This document shows positions 1 through 8,041 of a stretch of 20,342 bases of DNA, in pieces (within the stretch, counting starts at the first letter, position 1; every line of letters starts with the position of its first letter). The DNA is from Lachnoclostridium sp. UBA7097. Its GTDB lineage: Bacteria; Bacillota; Clostridia; Lachnospirales; Lachnospiraceae. Made by a program: the position numbers and the translations under genes. Location of the stretch: positions 1-20,342 of the forward strand of contig DKYP01000115.1 of NCBI GenBank assembly GCA_002499945.1. Reading direction: 5' to 3'. The notes beneath the pieces were generated by a model, which worked only from the letters and a program-made list of their open reading frames with translations, had not been told where the DNA came from and searched no databases.

Positions 1-13
1 GCGCGCTTCGCAG

Positions 14-36
14 CAAGAACGCCGGTGGCGTTCTTG
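14..36. repeat. Perfect 10-bp inverted repeat at the window edge
   Basis: CAAGAACGCC (14-23) and GGCGTTCTTG (27-36) form a perfect stem with a 3-nt loop. No T-run follows, so it is not a clear terminator. Two frames are open from base 1: one ends at a stop at 39-41, the other at 61-63. The hairpin could therefore lie in the last codons of an upstream gene cut by the window edge. Which applies cannot be decided from this window. Confidence 0.45.
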
Positions 37-73
37 AATAAATTAAGCAGGATTAATAATTAATAAAACTTTG

Positions 74-81
74 TACCGGTA
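74..81. promoter_or_regulatory. Possible LacI-type autoregulatory operator
   Basis: TACCGGTA is a perfect palindrome centred on CG, 33 bp upstream of the LacI-family start codon. LacI/GalR operators are typically palindromes with a central CG, and many members repress themselves. The arms visible here are short (4 bp each), so this is only a candidate. Confidence 0.25.
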
Positions 82-114
82 TGGTATATTAACTTATATG
101 GATAGGTGGATTTA

Positions 115-1128
115 ATGGCAAAAGCGAAGAGTGTAACACTGGCAGATATTGCAGCTGAAGTAGGTGTAAGCAATGTGGCTGTTTCAAAAGCCCTGTCAGG
201 AAAGCCCGGGGTAAGTGAAGAACTCCGGGATAAAATTAAAGAAGTTGCAAGCAGGAAGGGATACATGCCGGGCGGGCCTGGAAGGACCAGTGTTGTTGAA
301 ACAGGGAATATCGGTGTAATAATACCACAGTATTATTATGGACATTCGGTTTCATTTTATGGTAAATTATATGAGAATGTAGTAAGTGTATTGTATGATA
401 ATAAATATTATGGGATACTGGAGCTTCTGGCAAGTGAAGATGAAAAGGCGTGCACCCCTCCTAAAGTTTTACAGGACAAAAAGGTTGACGGGCTGGTTTT
501 TCTTGGCCAGATAGATGAGAAGTATGTACTGGAAATAACAAAACAGTCAGATATCCCTGTCTTTTTCCTTGATACATATATTCCCTCTGCAAATATAGAT
601 ACTGTTATTTCAGACAGTTATTATGGGACATATGAACTTACTAATTATTTAATTGGACAGGGGCATAATAAAATAGGTTTTGTGGGGAATGTTGATGATA
701 CAAGCAGTATTGCAGACAGGTTCTGGGGGTACAGGAGGGCTTTGCGTGAAAACCATATTGTATTTGAGGCAGGATGGGAGATACCTGACAGGGACCAGGA
801 TGGGAAAACCCTTGAAATAATAATGGATTCACTAAATGGAATGGATGCTTTTGTATGTAATTGTGATTATACAGCATATGCATTAATTAAAGACCTTACA
901 GATGCAGGTTATTTGGTGCCAGAAGATGTATCAGTAGTTGGGTTTGACAATTACCTGCCAATGGGCATGGAGCATAAAATTACAACATATGAAGTGGATA
1001 TGGAATATATGGCAAAGCTTTGTGTAAATTCACTTATTAAGAAAATCAAGCATAAGAAATATGTACCCGGAATCCAGGTTGTAACAGGACATATTGTACA
1101 TAAGCAGACTGTAAAATGCAGGAATTAA
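115..1128 (+). CDS. LacI/GalR-family transcriptional regulator
   Basis: This is a cytoplasmic DNA-binding regulator that would repress or activate a carbohydrate or metabolite regulon in response to a small effector. The N-terminal 50 residues carry the LacI helix-turn-helix and hinge helix (TLADIAAEVGVS, then VAVSKALSGK and a hinge ending GYMPG). The remaining 280 residues are a periplasmic-binding-protein-like effector domain, with family motifs such as IGFVGN and the VSVVGFDN segment near residue 275. I chose ATG 115 because AGGTGG (104-109) sits 5 nt upstream. An in-frame GTG at 106 lies inside that ribosome binding site and is less likely. At about 337 aa it is full length for the family. 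No sugar transport or catabolic gene lies next to it, so its target and effector cannot be named. A palindrome upstream may mediate autoregulation. Confidence 0.93.
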   Translation: MAKAKSVTLADIAAEVGVSNVAVSKALSGKPGVSEELRDKIKEVASRKGYMPGGPGRTSVVETGNIGVIIPQYYYGHSVSFYGKLYENVVSVLYDNKYYGILELLASEDEKACTPPKVLQDKKVDGLVFLGQIDEKYVLEITKQSDIPVFFLDTYIPSANIDTVISDSYYGTYELTNYLIGQGHNKIGFVGNVDDTSSIADRFWGYRRALRENHIVFEAGWEIPDRDQDGKTLEIIMDSLNGMDAFVCNCDYTAYALIKDLTDAGYLVPEDVSVVGFDNYLPMGMEHKITTYEVDMEYMAKLCVNSLIKKIKHKKYVPGIQVVTGHIVHKQTVKCRN

Positions 1129-1146
1129 ATAAGAAAAACAAGACTA

Positions 1147-1169
1147 AAGGGCGGCATTATGCCGCCCTT
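1147..1169 (+). terminator. Hairpin terminator after the LacI-family gene
   Basis: AAGGGCGGC (1147-1155) pairs perfectly with GCCGCCCTT (1161-1169) around a 5-nt loop, 18 bp after the stop. The following sequence is AT-rich but has no clean U-run, so termination may be partial and some read-through into the protease gene is possible. Confidence 0.6.
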
Positions 1170-1235
1170 GTCATATAATATACTAATAAATAAAAAAGTT
1201 ACCTTGCATTTTAAAGCAGGGGATGGGTATTTTAT

Positions 1236-3041
1236 ATGGAAAAAGACAACCAGAAGTTAGATGCTGCTTTTGAATTTGCACGTAACACACCTGGCATGGA
1301 AGAACCTGGCGGCACATATGGAAGCCAGGACATGGCTGGTTATGATGAAACGGAGGACAGGTGGCGTGTAATAGTTAAATATTATGGGGAATTGGACAAT
1401 ATTTTAAGTGGAATAAGAGGCGCAGTATACACAGGGCTTTTTAATAATTACGCCATTGTAAGTGTGCCAGCTACAGAACTGGACGCCCTTGCAGGCGCAC
1501 AAGGAATAATATATGTGGAAAAGCCAAAGGAGGTTTACTATAATGTAAATAATGGCAGGGAGGCATCATGTATCAACCCTGTGCAGACAGGGAGTGGTAC
1601 AGGCAGTGGCATATATGCAGGCAGTGGCGGGCTTATGGGTACAGGTGTGCTTGTTGCTGTAATTGATTCAGGTATAGATTATCTGCACCAGGCTTTCCGG
1701 AACAGTGACGGGACTACAAGGATTTTATATTTATGGGACCAGACAGCAGATGCCGCTGCTTCTTATGGGCGTGTGCCGGCCGGGTATGCACAGGGGGCAG
1801 AATATAATAGTGAGGATATAAATGAAGCACTTGCACAACCAGACAGGGCAGCAAGCCTTAAAATAGTACCAGTTTCTGACAGGGGCAGCGGGCATGGTAC
1901 GGCAGTTGCAGGTGTTGCGGCAGGCAATGGTGCCGCTTCTCCTGGCAGGCGGTACAGGGGGGTTGCACCAGAAAGCGGGCTGGTAGTAGTTAAACTTGGC
2001 AAACAGGGAAGTTCATTTGCGCTTACAACAGAGATTATTGAAGCTGTTGACTATGCAGTAAGGAAAGCTATTTCATTAAATATGCCAGTAGCAATTAACC
2101 TAAGTTTTGGCAATAACGACGGACCGCATGACGGCAATTCACTTTTTGAAAATTATATAGCAGATATTAAGGGCATATGGAAAAATGTTGTAGTAGTGGC
2201 ATCAGGAAATGAAGGGGACGCAAGACACCACTCTTTTTTAAAGCTTGAAAATGGGCGCAGGCAGACAGTGGCAGTTGCAATTGCTGAAAATGAAAGAAAT
2301 GTGCTGTTACAGATATGGAAGCATTACCAAGATGAATTCAGGGTTAGTATAACTGCGCCAGATGGCAGCAGCCTTGATTTAAACTACCAGGCTGGCAGGG
2401 CGGATACATATATAATAGGTAACAGCAGGGTTTATGTATTCTATGGCGAGCCGTCACCATATACAATATCACAGGGAATATTTATACAATGGATGCCTGC
2501 CAGGGGTGCACAATATATAATGCCAGGCGTGTGGTATATAAACTTTGACCCTGTAGATATAAGATATGGGGATGTAAACATGTGGCTTCCTACAATAGAA
2601 GTTGTGGGGCTTTCAACAGGCTTTCTCTCCCCGTCACCTGATACCACCCTTACAATACCTGCAGCAGCAAGAAATGTAATAACAGTAGGTGCATATAATG
2701 CCACAACTGGCAGTATGGCGTCATTCTCAGGAAGGGGAAACACAACTGATGGAAGGTATATGCCAACAATAGTAGCACCGGGTGTTGATATAATGAGTGC
2801 TTCGCCTGGCGGAGGGTATTCCTCTAATACAGGAACATCAATAGCAGCACCATTTGTAACAGGGAGCGCAGCGCTTATGATGGAGTGGGGGATAGTACGC
2901 GGAAATGACCCATATCTGTACGGGGATAAATTAAAAGCATACTTAATAAAAGGGGCAAGGTGGCTTCCTGGACAGACAGGGGTGGACACACAGGCTGGCT
3001 GGGGTGCTCTATGCCTTAGGGACAGCCTGCCATTTATATAA
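1236..3041 (+). CDS. S8 family (subtilisin-like) serine protease, CspB-like
   Basis: This is a subtilisin-clan endopeptidase of 601 aa. The catalytic triad is intact: Asp144 in VIDSGID, His220 in GSGHGTAVAG and Ser535 in GTSIAAP. The oxyanion Asn is probably Asn325 in SGNEG. Residues about 43-115 resemble the prodomain of clostridial Csp germination proteases (a VIVKY strand, then NNYAIVSVP, YVEKPKEV and a following SCI). About 200 residues inserted between the Asn and Ser motifs match the jelly-roll-bearing Csp architecture. No signal peptide or membrane segment is visible, so it is probably cytoplasmic or packaged in spores. The start is ATG 1236 with GGGGATGG upstream (about 1218-1225). 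It is monocistronic and followed by a terminator. In Clostridium, Csp proteases activate the cortex hydrolase SleC. No SleC or second Csp gene is nearby, so a germination role is inferred from family only. A general cytosolic protease is the alternative. Confidence 0.9.
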   Translation: MEKDNQKLDAAFEFARNTPGMEEPGGTYGSQDMAGYDETEDRWRVIVKYYGELDNILSGIRGAVYTGLFNNYAIVSVPATELDALAGAQGIIYVEKPKEVYYNVNNGREASCINPVQTGSGTGSGIYAGSGGLMGTGVLVAVIDSGIDYLHQAFRNSDGTTRILYLWDQTADAAASYGRVPAGYAQGAEYNSEDINEALAQPDRAASLKIVPVSDRGSGHGTAVAGVAAGNGAASPGRRYRGVAPESGLVVVKLGKQGSSFALTTEIIEAVDYAVRKAISLNMPVAINLSFGNNDGPHDGNSLFENYIADIKGIWKNVVVVASGNEGDARHHSFLKLENGRRQTVAVAIAENERNVLLQIWKHYQDEFRVSITAPDGSSLDLNYQAGRADTYIIGNSRVYVFYGEPSPYTISQGIFIQWMPARGAQYIMPGVWYINFDPVDIRYGDVNMWLPTIEVVGLSTGFLSPSPDTTLTIPAAARNVITVGAYNATTGSMASFSGRGNTTDGRYMPTIVAPGVDIMSASPGGGYSSNTGTSIAAPFVTGSAALMMEWGIVRGNDPYLYGDKLKAYLIKGARWLPGQTGVDTQAGWGALCLRDSLPFI

Positions 3042-3062
3042 TTCAGTTTTTGGAAAGTTAAG

Positions 3063-3094
3063 TGGTCCGCCTGGTAATCCAGGCAGGCCATTTT
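3063..3094 (+). terminator. Terminator after the subtilase gene
   Basis: An approximately 12-bp stem (3063-3074 with 3079-3090, loop TAAT) has a perfect GCCTGG/CCAGGC core, one G-T wobble and one mismatch. It is followed by TTTT and begins 21 bp after the protease stop. Confidence 0.75.
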
Positions 3095-3317
3095 CATCAC
3101 TTACCACAAAGCTGATATCTATACCGGCTTCCTTACTTTTTTCCTTGTGGCATCATATCACTTATCACATATTTCATCTGTCAGAATTATTTGAAAATAA
3201 ATTTCTATATCTTAATAGTTATAGCTGTTGCAGGATTTCTAATGGTATTGGTGTCAAAGAATAAAATTAGTAAAGAAAATATTACAGAAATTTTAAAGGT
3301 ATGAAACACAAAATATG
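3095..3317. other. Gene-poor spacer with a short membrane-peptide reading frame
   Basis: No conventional gene was found here. A frame that is open from 3116 and ends at a TGA (3302-3304) encodes, from TTG 3191, a 37-residue peptide with one strongly hydrophobic segment (ILIVIAVAGFLMVLV) followed by a basic/acidic tail. There is no ATG start and no Shine-Dalgarno sequence. It may be a decayed membrane-protein fragment or chance. Confidence 0.3.
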
Positions 3318-3347
3318 TTGTAACTAACTGTTCTTTTATGATATAAT
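3318..3347 (+). promoter_or_regulatory. Sigma-A-like promoter for the MATE transporter
   Basis: TTGTAA (3318-3323) and a consensus TATAAT (3342-3347) are separated by 18 bp and lie about 65 bp upstream of the transporter start. No other gene lies between. Confidence 0.6.
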
Positions 3348-3413
3348 TAAAAACCAGACTGGATTTGTTATGTGTACAGCATTATAACAGATTAAGGAAA
3401 GAAGGGGTTTTAC

Positions 3414-4766
3414 ATGGGAAACCGTATGGACATGGTAAATGGCTCATTGGGGGATAAAATTATTAAATATGCTATACCGCTTGCTGTAACGGGTGTTTTG
3501 CAGCAGCTGTTTAATGCAGCGGATTTGGCGGTAGTCGGGCATTTTTCAGGCAAAGAGGCTATGGCGGCAGTAGGAGGCAATGCACCTGTAATCGGGCTGC
3601 TGGTCAATCTTTTTGTCGGAATTTCATTAGGAAGCAATGTTATTATTGCAAAATATACTGGCCAGGGGAATGAGGAAAATATTTCAAAGGCAGTACATAC
3701 ATCAGTTGTGGTGGCAGTGGCTGGCGGGCTGTTCCTTGCAGTACTAGGCGGATTACTGGCTTCTGGTATTGTAAAAATGCTTGATGTCCCGGTGGATGTA
3801 TATCCACTGGCAGTAAAATATCTGCGTATTTATCTGGCGGGTATGCCAGTGGTCCTGCTTTATAACTTTGAAGCGGCAATTTTCCGGAGTTTAGGTAATA
3901 CACAAACGCCACTGGCTGCCCTTGTCATTTCCGGGGTCCTGAATGTCGTCCTCAACCTCTTTTTTGTCTGTGGACTTGGTATGGACGTGGATGGTGTTGC
4001 AACAGCAACAGTGATTTCTAATTTTACCAGTTCGGTAATCCTTTTTGCTGCATTGGTAAAGACAGAACTGCCAATCAGGATTAATCCACGGAACCTGCGG
4101 ATACATGGTGATGTGCTTGTGCAAATCTTAAGAATTGGGATTCCCGCCGGCATACAGGGAATGATTTTTTCTTTTGCCAATATTATTATACAGTCAGCAG
4201 TCAACAGCCTTGGAACAACAATAATGGCGGCATCTTCAGCGGCTTATAACCTGGAGATTTTCTCATACTACATTATGAATTCTTTTGGCCAGGCATGTAC
4301 TACGTTTGTAGGACAGAATTACGGGGCAGGAAAAAGCAGCCGCTGCCGGAAAGTCCTGAAGCTCTGCCTGTTACAGAATGCAGTAAGCACTGCAGTGGCA
4401 AGCGGGCTGATTCTTTTATTCAGCAGCCCGCTTTTAAGCATTTTCAATCCAGACCCGGATGTAATTGCAGCAGGACAGATACGTCTGCAATATATTTTCT
4501 TTGCATACCTGTTCAGTTTTGCGCAGGAGGTACTGTCAGGCTATCTAAGAGGCTTTGGCGTTTCTTTTATTCCAGCAGCCTGTTCGGTCATTGGGATTTG
4601 CGGCGTGCGGCTTACATGGATTTTTACAGTGTTCCGCCAGAAACCGTCCTTTACATCAATTATGCAGGTGTACCCGGTGAGCCTGGGTATAACAGCAGCA
4701 GTTATTCTTGTTGTAACACTATTTGTGAAACCATCAAAGAGATATGTCATCCAGCAGGAAATATAA
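3414..4766 (+). CDS. MATE family efflux transporter
   Basis: This is an inner-membrane multidrug/toxin extrusion pump, probably driven by Na+ or H+, of 450 aa, which is normal length for the family. The start follows a good ribosome binding site (AGAAGGGG, about 3400-3407). The N-terminus has the family pattern MVNGSLGDKIIKYAIPL, then LQQLFNAADLAVVGHFSG and the loop GNAPVIGLLVNLFVGIS. About 12 hydrophobic segments follow in two homologous halves; the second half begins near the GIPAGIQGMIFSFAN segment (residues about 240-255). The substrate cannot be predicted. Many GTC, CTG and CGG codons occur here, unlike the AT-ending codons of its neighbours, which may indicate separate ancestry. It has its own promoter and converges with the small minus-strand membrane gene. 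Confidence 0.93.
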   Translation: MGNRMDMVNGSLGDKIIKYAIPLAVTGVLQQLFNAADLAVVGHFSGKEAMAAVGGNAPVIGLLVNLFVGISLGSNVIIAKYTGQGNEENISKAVHTSVVVAVAGGLFLAVLGGLLASGIVKMLDVPVDVYPLAVKYLRIYLAGMPVVLLYNFEAAIFRSLGNTQTPLAALVISGVLNVVLNLFFVCGLGMDVDGVATATVISNFTSSVILFAALVKTELPIRINPRNLRIHGDVLVQILRIGIPAGIQGMIFSFANIIIQSAVNSLGTTIMAASSAAYNLEIFSYYIMNSFGQACTTFVGQNYGAGKSSRCRKVLKLCLLQNAVSTAVASGLILLFSSPLLSIFNPDPDVIAAGQIRLQYIFFAYLFSFAQEVLSGYLRGFGVSFIPAACSVIGICGVRLTWIFTVFRQKPSFTSIMQVYPVSLGITAAVILVVTLFVKPSKRYVIQQEI

Positions 4767-4813
4767 AAGCCTTTTATACCCTGGTTTTCCTGGCTCCGTT
4801 AATGCTTGTGGGG

Positions 4814-5086
4814 TTATAAAACCATCATTCCGAATACTGTAACACCTGCAACAGCATAAAGACTGTTCACAACCAGACAGACTTTCATTAAATTATTTCT
4901 GGCTTTTGCTTTAACATAGGAAACGATTGTAAATACACCACTAAAAATCATAAACGCAGCATAGCAGGAAATCATAATTTCAGCAACAGGCGTTTCTAAC
5001 GCCCATCTGTAAGTCCGGAGTGGTAAGATTGTCCACGGAACAAAAAGTATAATAGTGTTAATAGCAGTTAAAATTTTGTTTTTCAT
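4814..5086 (-). CDS. Small multi-spanning membrane protein, family unknown
   Basis: A 90-aa protein with about three hydrophobic segments: residues 7-22 (including IILFVPWTILPL), 35-57 (IMISCYAAFMIFSGVFTIVSY) and 68-88 (CLVVNSLYAVAGVTVFG), with a basic loop (KAKARNN) between the last two. I do not recognise the family. The ATG at 5086 lies 16 nt from the nearest strong AAGGAG-like site, which is unusually far, and no closer canonical in-frame start exists. Either initiation is weak or a non-standard start is used. Its upstream region contains a 7-bp direct repeat spaced 11 bp apart. The gene converges with the MATE transporter, leaving 47 bp between their ends. Confidence 0.65.
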   Translation of the reverse strand: MKNKILTAINTIILFVPWTILPLRTYRWALETPVAEIMISCYAAFMIFSGVFTIVSYVKAKARNNLMKVCLVVNSLYAVAGVTVFGMMVL

Positions 5087-5139
5087 AATAATTATATGTC
5101 TGCTCCTTTCTTATTTATCACAAGTACATTGTAACTTAC

Positions 5140-5157
5140 CAACCTTGCATCAACCTT
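5140..5157 (-). promoter_or_regulatory. Direct repeat upstream of the small membrane gene
   Basis: AAGGTTG occurs twice on the minus strand (plus-strand CAACCTT at 5140-5146 and 5151-5157), start to start 11 bp apart, about one helical turn. It lies 54-71 bp upstream of the minus-strand start. Such phasing is typical of sites for dimeric activators binding one DNA face, for example OmpR-type regulators. Confidence 0.35.
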
Positions 5158-5199
5158 TCCATATCCTTACGTTTACCTTATATTTCGTCACACATCCGT

Positions 5200-5373
5200 A
5201 TGGATTTTGATTACCTGGAACAAAAACGCATTTTGCCTGTAAACTTTTATTTCCTTAATGCAGATATTAAATCCCTGGTTTTGGGCGCTTTCACATTGTT
5301 TAAGCAGAACTCTCCGGAGGGAGGCAGGGGTATCGTGCCGGATTTAAATATTGAAAAAAGACAGGCTTTATGA
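5200..5373 (+). CDS. Possible small ORF, 57 aa, unrecognised
   Basis: An ATG at 5200 opens a 57-codon frame ending in TGA 5371-5373, inside the otherwise empty 345-bp gap between the small membrane gene and the hybrid kinase gene. The peptide starts MDFDYLEQKR and ends NIEKRQAL, with a moderately hydrophobic middle (IKSLVLGAFTLF). No Shine-Dalgarno sequence precedes it and the frame is also open further upstream. Its end overlaps the likely kinase promoter. It may be a gene remnant or chance. Confidence 0.2.
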   Translation: MDFDYLEQKRILPVNFYFLNADIKSLVLGAFTLFKQNSPEGGRGIVPDLNIEKRQAL

Positions 5374-5379
5374 CATAAT
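5351..5379 (+). promoter_or_regulatory. Sigma-A-like promoter for the hybrid kinase
   Basis: TTGAAA (5351-5356) and CATAAT (5374-5379) are separated by exactly 17 bp. The kinase start codon lies 52 bp beyond, with AGGGGGAT (about 5416-5423) as ribosome binding site. Confidence 0.6.
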
Positions 5380-5431
5380 AATAAAATAGAGAGAAGGACA
5401 ATAATGATTTAAACCAGGGGGATAATTAAGA

Positions 5432-8035
5432 ATGCTGTTATTTTTAAAAACGGTGGATATTATAGCCATCCTTCTTATGCTTTTTATATTGGCAGTAATA
5501 TTGAAACAGCCTTCTTCCAAAGCCAAGACAGCGTTTATTTTATATAATGTTTTTTCCATATTTTTTGTTGTGGGCATACATCTGGAACTGGTACATTCAG
5601 ACACTGTAGGGGAAGCGCTTGCAGGTCTTTGTGTGCAGTACATTGGACAGTCGGGCATCCTTTTGTCGCTTCTGTGGTTCGTTTCTGAATTTGCCAAGTT
5701 TCACATCCCGGCATGGATATATATACTTGATGCAGTATGTTATGTCTTTGTAATTACAGGTATCTTTACTGCTGAAAGCCACCAATTTTTTTATACATCT
5801 ATGAGAATCCTTACAGATGGTATGTATAACCGTATTGAAGTAGGGCATGGTATACTGTGGTATCTTCATTATATTATACTTGATTCTGTTGTATTTATAA
5901 TTCTGGTTTTATGTGCTGTAAGATATAAAAAAAGCACACCTGTGCAAAAGAAAAGAATTTTATATATAGCAGCAGGAATCAGTGTACTGGCAGCCAGCCT
6001 GGCGTTAAAGAGGGCGGGCCTGTTTGGAAGCTATAATCCTATTGTGGTTGCCATGGCATTTTGCATGTTCTGTATGATGATGGCAATGGTAAGGTACAGT
6101 TATTTCGGGTCACTCCATGCGGCAGTTGACAATGCATTTAACCATGGCAATGAGGGGCTTGTTATTCTTGATAGTGATAGTACAATTATTTTTGCAAACT
6201 ACAAGATGGATGAACTTTTGCCGGATATCCATAAAGGCGGTAAAATCAGCAATTACCCGGAAATCGTTGAGGTTATGGAGAACAGAAACCTGTTCAATAA
6301 AAACGGCACATTGTATGAAGTGCGTATAGAGGATATTACTGAACATGGTGAGAGAAACGGGTATATGCTGTGGTTTGTTGACCAGACACAGGCTCTTTTA
6401 ACTATGCAGAAGCTTAAAGAAGCAGACGAAGCAAAGACACAGTTTCTTATGAGGGCAAGCCATGAACTGCGTACCCCTATGAATACTGTACTTGGCATGA
6501 ATGAAATGGTTATAAGGGAAAGCAGTGAGGAGAAGATAAGAAACTATGCAAAGGAAGCCGCCCGGGCTGGTGCACATATGGTATCGCTGGTTGATGAGAT
6601 ACTAAATGCATCAAGGCTTGAAAGCGGGGAACGGGAAATTGTAAAAAAACCTTACAAAATAAGCAGGGTATTAAGTAAAGTGGAAGGGCTTATGCGGCCA
6701 CAGGCAGAGCAGAAAGGGCTTTTATTTATATCAAAGGCAGAAAAAATACTTATGGATGAGAACATGTTCCAGAATGGTGATTCTTCAAACCTGGTTATTG
6801 TGCTGTCAAACCTTTTATCTAATGCAATTAAGTATACTGACAGGGGTTTTGTTTCGATTGAAGCAAATACACAGGCAGGTGTGGCAGGCAGGCTGGTTAT
6901 ATTTTCTGTCAGCGACAGTGGTATAGGGATACATGAAGATGAACTGGAACATATATTTGAAAACTTCGGCCGTGGGAGCAACACAGGCGGCAGGGACGGG
7001 ATGGGGCTCGGGCTTGCCATTGTCCAAAAGATAGTTAAAGCGATGGGCGGGAAACTTACTGTAGAAAGTACACAGGGAAAGGGGAGCAGGTTTGATGTTT
7101 CACTGGAATGGGAGGAGGCATCAGAAGAAGAAGTTGCTGCATGGAAGAAAGAGCATGAAAATGAAGAGGCGGCAGGACATACAGAAAAAAGGGAATGGCC
7201 GGACTTCCATACAAAGACTATTCTTACAGTAGATGATAACAGCCATAATATTATGGTTTTAAAGCATCTTCTGGAACGGACAAAAGCCACAATAGAAACA
7301 GCTGCGGATGGAAATGAAGCCGTACAGGCCTGCATATTCAAAAAATATGACCTGGTCCTGTTAGACCATATGATGCCAGGGATGGATGGCATAACTGCTT
7401 TCCATGAAATTAAAGAAGGAAAAGACAGTAAAAACCATGATACAAAAATTATTGCATTAACTGCAAATGCTGGGAAGGTTGCAGAGCAGATGTATCTTTC
7501 AGAGGGATTTGCTGGTTATCTGTCAAAGCCGGTTGACCCGGATAAATTAGAACAGCTTCTGTTACACTGCATGTCAGAAAATGGAGGGGCAGGAACAGAG
7601 GAAACAGAAGACAGGGAAGAGGAAATACTGCCAGAAGACATTGGAATCAATGTACAAGAGGGACTGCGCTATGCAGATATGGATACAGTATTTTACCATA
7701 AGATGTTAAATCTGTTTGCCAGGCAGTATAAAGAACAGCAGCAGAAATTAGAACGGATTTACCATGATATGCAGGCAGAGCCGGAAAATGACAGGTTATG
7801 GGATAAGTGGACTATTCTATGCCACAGGCTTAAAGGAGAAGCAAAAGGAATTGGAGCCCAGGTACTTGGCATTTATTTTTACAATCTGGAACTTGCTGGC
7901 AGTATAAAGGACAGGGAAAGAATTAAAGAAATCTATCCTCCTGCCAGCAGGGAATGGCAGAAAATAGTGGACAGCATACCACAGATAGCAGACAGCATAT
8001 CACAGCAGGACACTGGAGTTCCGCCTTTTTCATAA
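5432..8035 (+). CDS. Hybrid sensor histidine kinase: 7TM-PAS-HisKA-HATPase-REC-Hpt
   Basis: A membrane phosphorelay sensor of 867 aa. Residues 1 to about 222 hold seven hydrophobic segments, matching the N-terminal 7TM sensor region of histidine kinases. A PAS-like domain follows (about 233-330). The HisKA H-box has phospho-accepting His344 in RASHELRTPM. The HATPase (about 446-560) shows the N-box around LSNLLSNAIKYT, the G1 box DSGIGI and the G2 motif GMGLGLAI. The receiver domain (about 590-710) has DD after ILTV, phospho-acceptor Asp645 in LLDHMMPGMDG and the conserved Lys in YLSKPVD. The C-terminal Hpt domain has His798 in CHRLKGEAKG. All phospho-relay residues are present. There is no DNA-binding output, so phosphate must pass from the Hpt to a separate regulator. 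The LytTR regulator encoded convergently, with a 6-bp 3' overlap, is the nearest candidate, but pairing is inference. The signal is unknown. Confidence 0.93.
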   Translation: MLLFLKTVDIIAILLMLFILAVILKQPSSKAKTAFILYNVFSIFFVVGIHLELVHSDTVGEALAGLCVQYIGQSGILLSLLWFVSEFAKFHIPAWIYILDAVCYVFVITGIFTAESHQFFYTSMRILTDGMYNRIEVGHGILWYLHYIILDSVVFIILVLCAVRYKKSTPVQKKRILYIAAGISVLAASLALKRAGLFGSYNPIVVAMAFCMFCMMMAMVRYSYFGSLHAAVDNAFNHGNEGLVILDSDSTIIFANYKMDELLPDIHKGGKISNYPEIVEVMENRNLFNKNGTLYEVRIEDITEHGERNGYMLWFVDQTQALLTMQKLKEADEAKTQFLMRASHELRTPMNTVLGMNEMVIRESSEEKIRNYAKEAARAGAHMVSLVDEILNASRLESGEREIVKKPYKISRVLSKVEGLMRPQAEQKGLLFISKAEKILMDENMFQNGDSSNLVIVLSNLLSNAIKYTDRGFVSIEANTQAGVAGRLVIFSVSDSGIGIHEDELEHIFENFGRGSNTGGRDGMGLGLAIVQKIVKAMGGKLTVESTQGKGSRFDVSLEWEEASEEEVAAWKKEHENEEAAGHTEKREWPDFHTKTILTVDDNSHNIMVLKHLLERTKATIETAADGNEAVQACIFKKYDLVLLDHMMPGMDGITAFHEIKEGKDSKNHDTKIIALTANAGKVAEQMYLSEGFAGYLSKPVDPDKLEQLLLHCMSENGGAGTEETEDREEEILPEDIGINVQEGLRYADMDTVFYHKMLNLFARQYKEQQQKLERIYHDMQAEPENDRLWDKWTILCHRLKGEAKGIGAQVLGIYFYNLELAGSIKDRERIKEIYPPASREWQKIVDSIPQIADSISQQDTGVPPFS

Positions 8036-8041
8036 AGGCGG
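8021..8041. terminator. Bidirectional hairpin spanning two convergent stop codons
   Basis: CCGCCTTT (8021-8028) pairs perfectly with AAAGGCGG (8034-8041) around TTCAT. The loop and stem contain the TAA stop of the kinase (8033-8035) and the stop of the opposing regulator (8030-8032, minus). It probably terminates or buffers both transcripts. The U-runs are short. Confidence 0.55.

Noticed and set aside
106..114. GTG start three codons upstream for the LacI-family gene
   Set aside because: It lies within the AGGTGG ribosome binding site used by ATG 115.
2441..3100. 219-codon minus-strand frame opposite the subtilase C-terminus
   Set aside because: It overlaps the catalytic Ser region of the protease on the other strand and shows no recognisable motif.
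4295..4819. 174-codon plus-strand frame at the end of the MATE gene
   Set aside because: It is out of frame with the transporter, whose membrane segments continue to its own stop, and has a Cys/Ser-rich shadow-like composition. It does not indicate a frameshift.
6652..7392. 246-codon minus-strand frame inside the hybrid kinase gene
   Set aside because: The plus strand encodes clear HATPase and receiver domains here. The minus frame is Ser/Pro-rich noise without a ribosome binding site.
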